DNA of 34,376 nt from Bradyrhizobium sp. (GCF_019244115.1 NZ_JAFATE010000741.1:1-34376), one strand, 5' to 3'. Positions 1-8,494 are shown, numbered from the stretch's first letter. Program-made: numbers and translations. The notes: a model not told the origin generated them from the sequence alone.

Positions 1-116
1 CCAAATCCTCGAAACAGTCGCCAGAGCGAAACAAGCGTTAGAGTCACAACACTAGTGGGAAAGCGAATAGCGGGTCCCCGATGGCTCCGAAGTAGCCAAT
101 CCGGCAGCTTCGAGCC

Positions 117-146
117 GAGCTATCGCTGAAAGTTGGTGACGGCGGG
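117..146 (+). repeat. IS256-family element, left terminal inverted repeat
   Basis: The 30 bases starting with GAGCTATCGC match the reverse complement of 1503-1532 at 25 of 30 positions, counted by eye. Both arms share GAGCTATCGC at the outer end and TTGGTGACGGC further in. They bracket the transposase remnant, so they are read as its terminal repeats. No 8-9 base target duplication is evident outside them. Confidence 0.8.
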
Positions 147-214
147 AATCGGGAAGGCGGCATATCGTGGGGGTGCTTGACGCCTCCACTTCTCCACCGA
201 AGGAGCGATATGCC

Positions 215-1497
215 GTGTCCAAGGATAACATCATCAAGCTGATTCAGCCAGGAAACGTCGACGACCAACTCACGGAAATCTTGCGCAATGGGGCGCGTGC
301 TCTGCTGGCCCAGGCGGTCGAGGCCGAGGTCGCAGACTTTTTCGGCAAGCATGCCGATTTGAAGACCGCGGACGGCCACGAGCGCGTCGTCCGCCACGGT
401 CACCTGCCGGAGCGCGAGGTGATGACCGGCATCGGTCTGGTCGCCGTCCGCCAGCCGCGTGTTCGCGATCGCGAGGCGGACGCCGCCGATCCCGAGCGCA
501 TCCGGTTCTCTCGTCGATCCTGCCGCCCTACATGCGCCGCTCGAAATCGATCGAGACGTTGCTTCCGATCCTTTACCTGAAGGGGATCTCCACCGGCGAC
601 TTCTCCGAGGCTCTGGCGGCGCTGCTCGGCAAGGATGCCGCCGGGTTGTCGGCATCCGCCATCGGCCGCCTGACGGACGGTTGGCTCGACGAACACACCG
701 CGTGGCAGAAGCGCGATCTGTCGGCCACGCGTTACGTCTACATCTGGGCCGATGGCATCCATCTCCAGGCGCGCCTCGAAGACGAGAAGCAGTGCATCCT
801 GGTGCTGATCGGCGCGACGCCGGAGGGCCGCAAGGAACTGGTCGGCTTCACCGATCGGCGCCCGTGAGAGCGCGCACGACTGGCGCGATCTGCTGCTCGA
901 TCTGAAGCGGCGCGGGCTCGAGGCGTCGCCGCGGCTTACCATCGCTGACGGCGCGCTCGGGTTCTGGAAGGCCGCCGGCGAGGTCTGGCCGAAAACGCGC
1001 GAGCAGCGTTGCTGGGTGCACAAGAGCGCGAACGTGCTCGCCAAATTGCCGAAGAGCCAGCAGCCCAAAGCCAAACGCGCGTTGCAGGAGATCTGGATGG
1101 CTGAAACCAAGGCCGCCGCCGAACTGGCGTTCGACGCGTTCGTGGAGAGCTACGCGCTGAAATACGCGAAGGCGGCGGACTGCCTGAGCCAGGATCGAGA
1201 CGCGCTACTGGCGTTCTACGACTGTCCGGCCGAGCATTGGAAACACCTGGGACGACCAATCCCATTGAAAGCACCTTCGCCACCGTGCGCCACCGCACGA
1301 TCCGATCGAAGGGCTGCCTGTCCAACAGGACCGCGCTCGCAATGGTCTTCAAACTGCTCGAGGGCGCACAGAAAAGCTGGCGACGGCTCGACGGACACAA
1401 CCAGTTGCCAAAACTCGTTCTCGGTGTGACATTCAACGACGGGATCGAGGTCATCGCCAAGCCGACTGACCGTCAGCCCATAACCGCCGCCGCCTGA
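215..1497 (+). pseudogene. IS256 (mutator) family transposase, frameshifted
   Basis: This is a DDE transposase of the IS256/mutator type, about 400 residues if the frames are joined. The likely start is the GTG at 215, preceded by AAGGAG at a good distance; it begins MSKDNIIKLIQPGN. The coding frame then moves: frame 2 to about 515, frame 1 through 'LLPILYLKGISTGDF' and 'YVYIWADGIHLQARLED' (first DDE Asp region) to a stop near 867, frame 2 through 'LTIADGALGFWKAAGE' and 'CWVHKSANVLAKLPK' to about 1235, and frame 1 through 'TNPIESTFATVRHRT' to the stop at 1497. Three or more frame changes mean it cannot make active transposase. The order of blocks is that of the family and the terminal repeats remain, so the element is almost full length but dead. 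Confidence 0.9.
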
Positions 1498-1502
1498 CCG
1501 GC

Positions 1503-1532
1503 CCGGCCGTCACCAAAATTTGGCGATAGCTC
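1503..1532 (-). repeat. IS256-family element, right terminal inverted repeat
   Basis: Read on the minus strand this begins GAGCTATCGCC and pairs with the left repeat at 117-146 (25 of 30 positions). It lies 6 bases after the transposase stop, as expected for this family. Confidence 0.8.
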
Positions 1533-1546
1533 TTGCCCCATTATTG

Positions 1547-1708
1547 CTAGTGCTTGGAGGAGTCGCTGAAATAGCGAATGTAGGAGGCTCTAGTCACGAG
1601 CAGTCCCACTTTGCGGGCAGCCTTCGCGAATCGTTTGAACTCTTTCTTTTCGGCCTTTTTCAGCTTCAGTTTTTGCCACTTGGCCAGCTTTCCCGTTCGG
1701 TCCCCCAA
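1547..1708 (-). CDS. Small lysine-rich protein or fragment, unrecognised
   Basis: A minus-strand reading of 53 residues from a possible TTG start at 1708. It is very basic in the middle (KLAKWQKLKLKKAEKKEF) and ends with 'ASYIRYFSDSSKH'. I do not recognise it. Unlike its surroundings it shows an ordered amphipathic, Lys-rich pattern rather than the Arg/Ala/Pro mix of random GC-rich frames, so it may be the C-terminal end of a real gene cut by the IS256 insertion next door (the stop is 15 bases from the IS end). No good ribosome binding site is visible. Confidence 0.3.
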   Translation of the reverse strand: MGDRTGKLAKWQKLKLKKAEKKEFKRFAKAARKVGLLVTRASYIRYFSDSSKH

Positions 1709-1937
1709 CGCCCGACATGACTATTTTTCAAGCGTGACCGATATTCGCCGGCGTGGACCGCTTGTGAGACAGCACCATCACTTAGTGCACGACGCGGCAA
1801 ATGTCGCTCCCGTAAACTGTAGTTGCACCCTGAAATATTTTATCAACCGGAGCGTCCGGACATTTTGTGTGAGTAACGCCCGCCCGGTCAAGAGGTCATC
1901 GCTTTCGGTTCTCGTTGCAGAGTGACGCTGTGTCCGC

Positions 1938-2495
1938 ATGAGCGGAGGTCGCGGAAGGGGCACAGCCCAAATTGGTCGTCTTGGCGGTGGCTGGCGCTCC
2001 TCTCGGAATGGTCGGCGCTCTCTCCTTCTCGCGTGCTGCGGCCAAATTCGATTGGACCTCTTGTTTACCTTGAATGGTACCGTTGCTGCCCCAACCGAGA
2101 TCGGTACTACGCCGTGGGGGATGCGGCGGATTTTTCCAATCCTCGGAGGCCGATTCGAGGGACCGAAGCTCCGCGGCCGCCTGTTGGCCGGAGGAACGGA
2201 CTATATGCTGGGCCGAGGTGACTCGGTGCTGATTCCCGACGTCCGTGCGACTCTCGAAACGGTCGATGGTCATTTGATATTGATGAACTACAGCGGCTAT
2301 CGCCACGGCCCTGCTGAGGTGATGGATCGGCTGGCCCGCGGCGACGCTGTCGACCCATCGGAGTACTATTTCCGCATCGCGCCCCGGTTTGAGACCGGCT
2401 CGCAGAAATATGCTTGGCTGAATCGAACGTTGGCTGTCGGCACGGGTCACCGGCTACCTGCAGGTCCAACGTATGACATCTACGAGGTTCTGTGA
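1938..2495 (+). CDS. DUF3237 (UPF0311) family protein
   Basis: A member of the DUF3237 family of small proteins of unknown biochemical role, normally about 150 residues. The family match covers 'LFTLNGTVAAPTEIGTTPWG', the conserved 'GGRFEGPKLRGRLLAGG' with 'D' and 'GDSVLIPDVRATLET' following, 'DPSEYYFRIAPRFETG' and 'YAWLNRTLAVGTGHR' near the end. The match begins only around 2052, so the first ~38 residues (rich in Gly and Arg) are probably not native; the true start may be the TTG at 2052 or have been lost. It stands alone, with degraded sequence on the left and SDR genes on the right. The domain itself looks intact. Confidence 0.8.
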   Translation: MSGGRGRGTAQIGRLGGGWRSSRNGRRSLLLACCGQIRLDLLFTLNGTVAAPTEIGTTPWGMRRIFPILGGRFEGPKLRGRLLAGGTDYMLGRGDSVLIPDVRATLETVDGHLILMNYSGYRHGPAEVMDRLARGDAVDPSEYYFRIAPRFETGSQKYAWLNRTLAVGTGHRLPAGPTYDIYEVL

Positions 2496-2600
2496 GTAAC
2501 CATGCCAGACCTCGCCCCTCCTACCAGTCATCGCGATCTCAGCTCGCTTCGTGTCCATGAGTCCGATCAGCGGGGTCTCCTTTTGATTCTTGTAATGCGA

Positions 2601-2634
2601 CACCGATGAATTTCCGATGCCCGGCCGGTTTCAC
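2601..2634 (+). promoter_or_regulatory. Upstream element shared by the two SDR genes, copy 1
   Basis: CACCGATGAATTTCCGA, seven variable bases, then CCGGTTTCAC. The same layout with the same spacing occurs at 3522-3555. It ends 51 bases before the ATG at 2685, while copy 2 ends 46 bases before its ATG. The last part also forms a hairpin here (GCCGGTTTC at 2624-2632 with GAGACCGGC at 2640-2648, one mismatch). It is probably a promoter or operator common to both genes. Confidence 0.5.
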
Positions 2635-2684
2635 GGGATGAGACCGGCATTTCGCCGGGCGACGAAAACTCAGAGGAGACCGCT

Positions 2685-3404
2685 ATGAATATCGCAAATA
2701 AGAGTGTTTTGATCACTGGCGCTAACCACCGCATCGGGAGGGCGCTCGTTGATGACGCGGTTCGGCGTGGAGCAAGCCAGGTTTAAGCGGCTGCGCGCGG
2801 CCAGTTCCAGCATCCCGACAAGCGTGTGACGCCGCTGGTGCTTGATGTCACCGATGCGCGACAGATTGCGCGCGCAGCCGGCGCGATCCGAAGCCTCGAC
2901 GTCCTCATCAACAATGCCGGCATCGCGATCTACGACGATCTCGGCGATCCCGAAATTATCGAGCAGCATCTGGCTGTGAACCTGTTCGGAACGCTCAAGG
3001 TGACGCGTGCGTTCCTGCCGCAGCTTGCCCGCGCCGAAGGCGCCATCGTCAACAACCTCTCACTGGCCGCGATTGCTTCGCTGCCCATGATCCCCGCTTA
3101 CTCGATTTCGAAAGCGGCCTCCTCCAATATGACGCAATCGATGCGAGCGCTCCTTAAAGGCCAGGGCGTGACGGTCCACGGCGTTTTCTTAGGCCCCATC
3201 GACACCGACATGAACCGCGGCCTTGAAATTCCAAAGGCCCCGGTGGCAGTCGCCGCGCAAGGCATCTTCGACGGGTTGGAGAAAGGCGAGGAGGACATCT
3301 TCCCCGATCCCGCTTCGCTTTCTGCTGCCGAAGGCTGGCGCGCCGGCATCACCAAGGGGTTGGAGAAGGAATTCGCCGCCTTCGTGCCGCCGGTCGCGAG
3401 CTGA
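2685..3404 (+). pseudogene. Short-chain dehydrogenase/reductase with in-frame stop
   Basis: An SDR oxidoreductase of about 239 residues. The ATG at 2685 follows GAGGAGAC and gives 'MNIANKSVLITGANHRIGRA', with a TGxxxxIG-type nucleotide-binding turn (Asn-His in place of the usual Gly between). Codon 34 is TAA (2784-2786), where relatives read Tyr in a 'V-Y-AAAR' context; one base change from TAC or TAT would explain it. The frame then stays open: 'LVLDVTD', 'LDVLINNAGIAI' (NNAG motif), Ser in 'NNLSLAAIAS', and catalytic 'YSISKAA' (YxxxK). A GTG at 2826 could restart translation but would lack the cofactor-binding turn. Read as a pseudogene unless the stop is a sequencing error or is read through. 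Confidence 0.8.
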
Positions 3405-3521
3405 CAGCGTCAGTCTCACAGCACCACCCTCCGCCAAGAAGCCGCAAGGGGGAGGGAGCGCAAATTAGTTGGTATCATTTCCACGAAGAAACTCCGCTCA
3501 CCGACAAAAATCGCGCCTATG

Positions 3522-3555
3522 CACCGGTGAATTGCCGACCTCTCCCCGGTTTCAC
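3522..3555 (+). promoter_or_regulatory. Upstream element shared by the two SDR genes, copy 2
   Basis: CACCGGTGAATTGCCGA, seven variable bases, then CCGGTTTCAC, aligned without gaps to 2601-2634. The first half holds the perfect palindrome CACCGGTG. It ends 46 bases before the ATG at 3601. Confidence 0.5.
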
Positions 3556-3600
3556 TCATGAGGGCTGGATCCTTGGCTCACACCAACACAGGAGGACAAC

Positions 3601-4350
3601 ATGCATTCTTTGACAGGCAAGACTATGGCCGTGGTCGGCGGCAGCCGCGGCGTCGGGCGAAAAATTGTGGAGGCCGGCATCCTCAATGGTGCACGCGTGC
3701 TTGCGGTCGCGCGCGATCAGGCAGGGCTGACGCAATTGGCCGAGAATATTCCGGGCATCGAAATCAAGGCACTTGATGCGACTGACGAAGCCGCTCCCGC
3801 AAGCGTGTTCAGCGTGTTCAAGCCCGACGTCCTTGTGATCGCCGCTGGCGCGTTTCCCCCCGCCGCGCGGCTTCATGAGCAGAGCTGGCAACAGTTCGCG
3901 GTCAATTGGGAGAGCGGCGTCAAGATCGCGTTTCACTTTCTCAGGGCCGCGCTGTCGACGCCGCTGGCCCCAGGCAGTACGGTGGTGCTGATCTCATCCG
4001 GCGCGGCACTGGCGGGCTCGCCGAACTCCGGCGGCTATGCCGGAGCGAAACGCACCCAGCTCTTCATGGCCAATTACAGCCAGAAGGAATCCGACCGCCT
4101 GGGGCTGGACCTGCGCTTCCTCGCGCTCGCGCCGCGCATGATGCCGGACACTGATCTCGGCCAGCACGCAATAGCCGGCTATTCCCGCTATCTCGGCATT
4201 TCCACCTCCGACTTCATCAAGAGCATAGCGGCGCCGCCGACCTCGTCTGATGTGGCAGCGGCTGTCATTGACCTCGCAACCAGGCCAAACCGGCCGAAGG
4301 AAAGCGTGTTCGTGGTCACGGGAACGGATCTTCAGGCGGTAGCGGCCTAA
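3601..4350 (+). CDS. SDR family oxidoreductase
   Basis: A 249-residue short-chain dehydrogenase, intact. The start follows a strong AGGAGG seven bases upstream. The N-terminal Rossmann turn is '[16 protein letters not shown]' (GxxxGxG). An acidic residue in 'LDATDEAA' marks the adenine-side pocket, '[10 protein letters not shown]' replaces the usual NNAG, and '[12 protein letters not shown]' carries the catalytic Ser. The tail '[17 protein letters not shown]' carries YxxxK. These are expected for an NAD(P)-dependent reductase; the substrate is unknown. It lies between a broken SDR and an ECF41-like sigma gene. Oxidoreductases of this sort are common neighbours of ECF41 sigma factors, so it may once have been under that sigma's control. 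Confidence 0.88.
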   Translation: MHSLTGKTMAVVGGSRGVGRKIVEAGILNGARVLAVARDQAGLTQLAENIPGIEIKALDATDEAAPASVFSVFKPDVLVIAAGAFPPAARLHEQSWQQFAVNWESGVKIAFHFLRAALSTPLAPGSTVVLISSGAALAGSPNSGGYAGAKRTQLFMANYSQKESDRLGLDLRFLALAPRMMPDTDLGQHAIAGYSRYLGISTSDFIKSIAAPPTSSDVAAAVIDLATRPNRPKESVFVVTGTDLQAVAA

Positions 4351-4394
4351 TTGGCCTTGAACAAGACGATTGGAAGTCCAAAATACGGGTTGTC

Positions 4395-5182
4395 ATGACA
4401 GCGGCGGAGCCACCTCGCGAAGGCAAATCGTTGGACCGTTCAAGCCAGGCGTTTGAACGGCTCGCCGAACCGCTCCGCCGCGAGATCAAGGTGCATTGCT
4501 ACCGCATTCTCGGCTCGCTGCACGACGCGGAAGATCTTGTGCAGGAAACCTTTTTGCGGGCGTGGCGCAGCTTTGAGAGCTTTGACGGCGGAAATTTTCG
4601 GGCTTGGCTCTATAAGATCGCCACCAATTCCTGCCTCAATGCGCTCGAGAGTCGCAAGCTCGCCGCGGCTGCTGCCCGACCAGCAATTCCCCGCGTCCGC
4701 GGAGTTGCCGAACGGCCGGCCTGCCGCAGACGTGGTGTGGCTAGAGCCTTACCCGGACTCTCATCTCGAAGGCATTGTCGACGACGCGCCGACGCCGGAG
4801 GCGCGGTATAGCTCGCGCGAGGCGGTAAAGCTTGCCTTTGTTGCAACCATTCAGGGACTGCCGCCGCGTCAGCGCGCGGTGCTGCTGCTGTGCGATGTGC
4901 TTGGCTGGACATCGAATGAAGCGGCAACCCTGCTTGGTGGCTCGACGGCCTCGATCAACAGCGCGTTGCAGCGGGCGCGCGAGACGTTGAGTAAACGTTA
5001 TCCCGACGGCCGGCCGCAGGTCGCGCCGAAGCCGGATGCGTCAGGACGCGACCTCACCGTGGGTGGCACATTCGATCCAGGTGCTCACGTTGGAACACGA
5101 TGTAATCTCCAGGCTCACTTTGTTTTACCGGCCTGACGGGCCGCGCCTCTTCAGTGCGTTCGGGTTTCCGCTGATCCTTTGA
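4395..5182 (+). pseudogene. ECF41-like sigma factor, frameshifted and internally deleted
   Basis: An extracytoplasmic-function sigma-70 factor. Region 2 is clear from the ATG at 4395: '[20 protein letters not shown]', '[20 protein letters not shown]', '[13 protein letters not shown]'. Near 4661-4670 the frame changes, and the continuation '[20 protein letters not shown]', 'LPPRQRAVLLLCDVLGW' and 'INSALQRARETL' (region 4 helix-turn-helix) is in frame 1. Around 5045-5065 there is a second break: most of the SnoaL-like C-terminal domain of this group is missing, and its last strand 'HSIQVLTLEHDVISRLTLFY' followed by 'LFSAFGFPLIL' resumes in frame 2 and stops at 5182. In ECF41 proteins that C-terminal domain modulates activity. 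With a frameshift and a deletion of roughly 90 residues the gene is dead as written. Confidence 0.85.
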
Positions 5183-5438
5183 GCGACGTAATCTTATCGT
5201 TGTTGGGCACGTATTCATTGTTATTGGGATATCTCTTCGTCTTCTTGATTGGGAAGCTTTGTAGGTGGTCCTCGTAGGTGGTCTTGATCATCGCATCGCT
5301 GACGGAGTGTCTGGCGTAGACCGACCCTCGGCCGCCGCGATAACGGTGATTTCGATCGGGAATGCCCATACATCCGGCCGTCGCGAGCCCGCTTGTGCTC
5401 GGTGCCGCCGTTGGGGTCGGCATCTCATCGGCAGTCAT
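5151..5438 (-). CDS. Hypothetical 95-residue protein, unrecognised
   Basis: A minus-strand frame from an ATG at 5438 whose C-terminal half ('YARHSVSDAMIKTTYEDHLQ' and then 'KRYPNNNEYVPNNDKITSLK') is rich in Asn, Lys, Thr and Tyr, unlike the shadow frames of this GC-rich DNA. That composition is the only reason to list it. It overlaps the last codons of the ECF41-like remnant on the other strand. No family recognised; it could be a fragment of a transferred gene. Confidence 0.25.
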   Translation of the reverse strand: MTADEMPTPTAAPSTSGLATAGCMGIPDRNHRYRGGRGSVYARHSVSDAMIKTTYEDHLQSFPIKKTKRYPNNNEYVPNNDKITSLKGSAETRTH

Positions 5439-5513
5439 GTGCGCGCCAGTGCGATTTGATGCGATCGATGCTCGGCAGCTCTTGTGTCGGCTCTTTCCAA
5501 TGTCAATCGTCGC

Positions 5514-6290
5514 GTAACGGAGGGGGAAAATTTCCAGGTCAGACCTTGCCGGTCCCGCAAGGGGGGCACGCATCAATCCGCGGATGCAGCCGTTCCTCAA
5601 GCAAGCCCAGATGCCGGTCCGCAAGGCGGGTGCGATCCCCGGCGGATAGGCGCGGGAGCGCGATTGGGCGGCGGCCCGGAAGGAGGCAGGACGGGCCGGT
5701 TCAATGCGCGCCGCCGGGCGAAGGTCGTCACCTCGCTTTCGCGGCAGGGCGGTGGGTGGCAGAGAGATTCCGTAGGTCTTTCAGCGCGCGGCGCGTGGTG
5801 GTCAAGGCGAATGTCGTTCGGCTTAATCCGCAGCAGCGGGGCGGGCGAGCTCGGAAGATGCGCGGGACGATGAAGCAGGGCCTCGGATGCCCGCTCTTTC
5901 GAACGGGACGGGGTCGCCCGGTACGGTGGACGGGGCAAGGCCTATTCGGCTCTCGAGACCCAGGCCGACGGCAAGGCCTTGATGGAGCGCGGCCGAGAAG
6001 ATCGCCATCAGTTTCGCTTCATCGTCGCGCCCGTGGATGCAGCCGAAATGGCAGATCTCCGCGGCTTCCGAGACCTCATGCGCCAAATGAAGTTGTATCC
6101 TCAACATCGCCGGCGACTATATCGCCCTTGGCATCCGCCACCGTGCGAGCGAGCTGGTTACCCGGGAACTGGGCCACCAGAGCGAGATCGCGCTCAACTA
6201 AGCTGCAGAACGAGGTCGAGGCCGAGCGCCTGACCCGGCTCGACAAATGCTCCTGAGCGAACAGCAGGAGCAGGGGTGATCGACCTGCGA
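5514..6290 (+). pseudogene. DUF3363-type relaxase (mobilisation nuclease), degraded
   Basis: Remnant of a VirD2-like relaxase with a DUF3363 region, the enzyme that nicks the transfer origin of conjugative elements. In successive frames one reads 'EGENFQVRP', 'RIGAGARLGGGPEGGRTGRF' and 'NARRRAKVV', 'RRVVVKANVVRLNPQQ', 'RARKMRGTM', 'AYSALETQADGKALMERG' then 'REDRHQFRFIVAPVDAAEMA', 'DLRGF', 'RDLMRQM', 'ILNIAGDYIALGIRHRASEL', 'VTRELGHQSEI' and 'RNEVEAERLTRLDK'. The order is that of the family, but the block with the catalytic His residues between 'RDLMRQM' and 'ILNIAGDY' is deleted, and there are several frameshifts and stops. Full-length relatives exceed 600 residues. A former integrative conjugative element is implied. 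Confidence 0.85.
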
Positions 6291-6645
6291 CCAGGGGAAG
6301 ACCGATGAAGAGCACCCTGGCGCGGCCTTTGGTCGGGCCAAGGCTGGAGGCCAGCTCGGACGCGGTGACCACGCCGCGCTGGATCCTTTTAGTGATGCTG
6401 ACTTTGTCGCCAGCGCGCGTTGAACTCTGCATGCGGCGCTGAACCTCCTGCTACCTGATCAGACGGCTGATATCGTCGGCCTCGGGCGCAACGCTGGTGT
6501 TGATGCGGTAATGATCTTGGTACCGGTCGTTCCGAACCAGGACTTTGCCTGGTCCTGGCCGCGGTAGTCCGCCCGGATTTGGGCTGCATCCTGCCCTCCG
6601 ATCACGACGGCGATACTGTTGGAGCGGCTCAGCTCGATGAATGAC
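6288..6645 (-). pseudogene. TraD/VirD4-type conjugative coupling protein, C-terminal remnant
   Basis: On the minus strand one can read 'FIELSRSNSIAVVIGGQDAA', 'QIRADYRGQDQAKSWFGTTG' then 'TKIITASTPA', and after a frame change 'APEADDISRLIR', a stop, 'MQSSTRAGDKVSITKR' and 'GVVTASELASSLGPTKGRAR' ending in 'VLFIGLPLV'. This is the C-terminal ATPase part of a type IV coupling protein, which links the relaxase complex to the secretion channel. The Walker A half is missing. It lies tail to tail with the relaxase remnant, consistent with one conjugation module that has decayed. Confidence 0.75.
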
Positions 6646-6904
6646 TGCTGGATCGGCCGCAGCTGTGGGAATCATCAACTACATCCGCCTGCTCGAACAG
6701 AAAGCGACCGTTACATCACACTGGAAACCAACGCCCCGCGCAATCATCCCCGCGGGCAGGCTGACCAATCCACCCATGCTGGCAAAATGCGGTGAACTCC
6801 GCTCAGCTTGTGCAATACGAGAGGACACGAGCCCGACGTTCCCGACATCAGCGGGCGATCGTGCAAACATCTACGTGTTAGCTGGGCTCTACTCGTCCGG
6901 CTGA

Positions 6905-7051
6905 ATCCTTCTCTGCTGGGGCGCTTCGTCTGGCTCGAGCAGCATATCGATGCCTACGTCGAAGCATATAACCTCCGAGCTGAGCCCTTCGTCTGGCCAA
7001 GAAAAAAGTCCGTCAACGCCGCTTCAAAGACCAGCGTATCACTCGGCTATG
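6905..7051 (+). pseudogene. IS630-family transposase, C-terminal fragment
   Basis: The last ~48 residues of an IS630/Tc1-type transposase: 'LEQHIDAYVEAYNLRAEPFV', 'WPRKK', then after a one-base shift 'VRQRRFKDQRITRL' and stop. The domain with the catalytic acids is absent. Confidence 0.65.
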
Positions 7052-7196
7052 ATTCCGGGTACTAGTTGGCGTCCAACGAAAATTCTTGAGCGAAATCTCG
7101 CTTAGCAATGACTCAATGGCGGATTCATTCGATCATAGAGACAGTGTGCTCGCGAGCCGAGTGTTTGATGGACGACTTCCTTTTGTCAAACTTCTG

Positions 7197-7349
7197 CTAC
7201 CACCCCGGGAGAGAAGGGTCCTCCGGTGCCGTGTTAATGGAGCGAACCTCTTCAAACACTGCTCGACGCTCGGGCGATACCGTCACCGCAATCGCAGCCA
7301 GAAGTCGCATAACAGCCTCGCGTTCCAGCACAAGAATCGTCATCCACAT
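7197..7349 (-). CDS. Possible 50-residue protein, unrecognised
   Basis: A minus-strand frame 'MWMTILVLEREAVMRLLAAI' continuing 'AVTVSPERRAVFEEV' to a TAG at 7197. The composition is protein-like (a hydrophobic stretch followed by an acidic helix), but the reading is short and has no clear ribosome binding site. No family recognised. The rest of 7052-7403 holds nothing I can name. Confidence 0.2.
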   Translation of the reverse strand: MWMTILVLEREAVMRLLAAIAVTVSPERRAVFEEVRSINTAPEDPSLPGW

Positions 7350-7403
7350 CACGTCCGATTCGACTTTTAAATCCTGCGCCAGGAGCCAAAGTCAATACTT
7401 CCG

Positions 7404-8324
7404 CTAGAATCCGTGGCTTATTGCGATCTTCGCCGCGATACCGCGGGATGCCGCCGTCAGTCCGTAGCCGAGCCCGAGATTGACAACCGAATCGGCGACC
7501 TTGAAGTCAGTGATGGCATAGACGATGTGTGATTGCTGATTGAGCGGCCCGAAGTTTCCGATCTGCCCGGGGACGCCGGAGTATTCGACGCCGACGTCGA
7601 ATCCCCCGCCGAAGCTGCGCGTCAAGCGCGCCGCTGCCGCCAGGCTGGTGATGGTGTTTGCGCCTATCCCGGTTACGACCGTCGGACTCAGAATCAACTG
7701 ATAGGCCTGGTAGTTGAAGCCCACGATCGGCGCGAGGCCGACTGCAAATCTCGTATTGGTCATGGCAAGGGGTGGAAACTCGGCTCCGGGCGCCGTGTAG
7801 GCCAGGTGAGCCGTCAGTCCGAAAAATACGGTGCGCGCGCCTGCGTCCGGCATCAGGACAGTGTTGCTCAACCGAATGCCGTTCCAAGCAGGCGAACCAT
7901 CCGCGCCTCCCGACAACGACGCCGAAGCCGCGAGTGCGAGCTGATACCAGTCGGTTACTCGGTAGTCGATTTCCGTTTCCGAGAGATTGGCGCGGCTCGC
8001 CGCCGCCGCGCCAGTGACGACGGGCGCTGCGGGCAGGGAGTTCACGGTCTCGCGGATCGTGAATCGACTGAGGTCTGCTTGTGATTGCTCGTCCGCTCCG
8101 GCCGGCAGCGCCGTTGCGGCCGACTCCGCCATCAGAGCGAGCGCGAAGCAAGCGGCTTGCGCAATGTGGCGGAAGCTGGCCGAAGCCGGCAAACGCGGAT
8201 CCGACGTGTTCCGCGGGTGCTGCGGGGTGCCGTGCCCGCGAGCCTCGCCGATCATGCCTCCAGAGCGGGCGCAGACCGCGTGGCGGGAATCGCCAGCAGC
8301 GCGCTCACCAAGACAGCATCTCAT
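7404..8324 (-). CDS. Putative outer-membrane beta-barrel protein
   Basis: A 306-residue protein, intact. The ATG at 8324 follows AGGGGGG by seven bases. The first ~50 residues are polar and odd. A hydrophobic stretch 'HIAQAACFALALMAESAATA' ending near 'LPAGADEQ' looks like a signal peptide, so the native start may be further in, or the 5' end was changed. The mature part alternates polar and apolar residues in short strands ('EIDYRVTDWYQLALAASASL', 'ARTVFFGLTAHLAYTAPG', 'FNYQAYQLILSPTVVTGIG', 'SVVNLGLGYGLTAASRG') and ends 'IAAKIAISHGF'. A C-terminal Phe preceded by alternating residues is the usual signal of BAM-inserted outer-membrane barrels. No enzyme motif is seen. The next gene on the same strand also encodes an exported protein. 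Confidence 0.7.
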   Translation of the reverse strand: MRCCLGERAAGDSRHAVCARSGGMIGEARGHGTPQHPRNTSDPRLPASASFRHIAQAACFALALMAESAATALPAGADEQSQADLSRFTIRETVNSLPAAPVVTGAAAASRANLSETEIDYRVTDWYQLALAASASLSGGADGSPAWNGIRLSNTVLMPDAGARTVFFGLTAHLAYTAPGAEFPPLAMTNTRFAVGLAPIVGFNYQAYQLILSPTVVTGIGANTITSLAAAARLTRSFGGGFDVGVEYSGVPGQIGNFGPLNQQSHIVYAITDFKVADSVVNLGLGYGLTAASRGIAAKIAISHGF

Positions 8325-8465
8325 TCGTGTCCCCCCTGAGGTTACGGCCAGCCCTGCGCCATATTTTCAGTCGCGTCAGACTAGAGATCGACGCCGAGCC
8401 GACGGAGAAACGGCGTGGGCTTTTACAGGCAGTCGAAAACTTGCAGGGAAGACCAACGCAGCCAG

Positions 8466-8494
8466 CGGTCGGCTCTGCCCGTAAGAGCCGACCG
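8466..8494. terminator. Perfect 10-bp hairpin downstream of the repeat protein
   Basis: CGGTCGGCTC, a 9-base loop and GAGCCGACCG form a perfect stem, followed by only three T on the plus strand. It lies 32 bases beyond the stop of the minus-strand repeat protein, so it is probably a transcript end or processing hairpin between that gene and the barrel gene downstream. Confidence 0.5.

Noticed and set aside
109..1540. Target-site duplication for the IS256 element
   Set aside because: The 8 bases outside each end (TTCGAGCC and TTGCCCCA) do not match.
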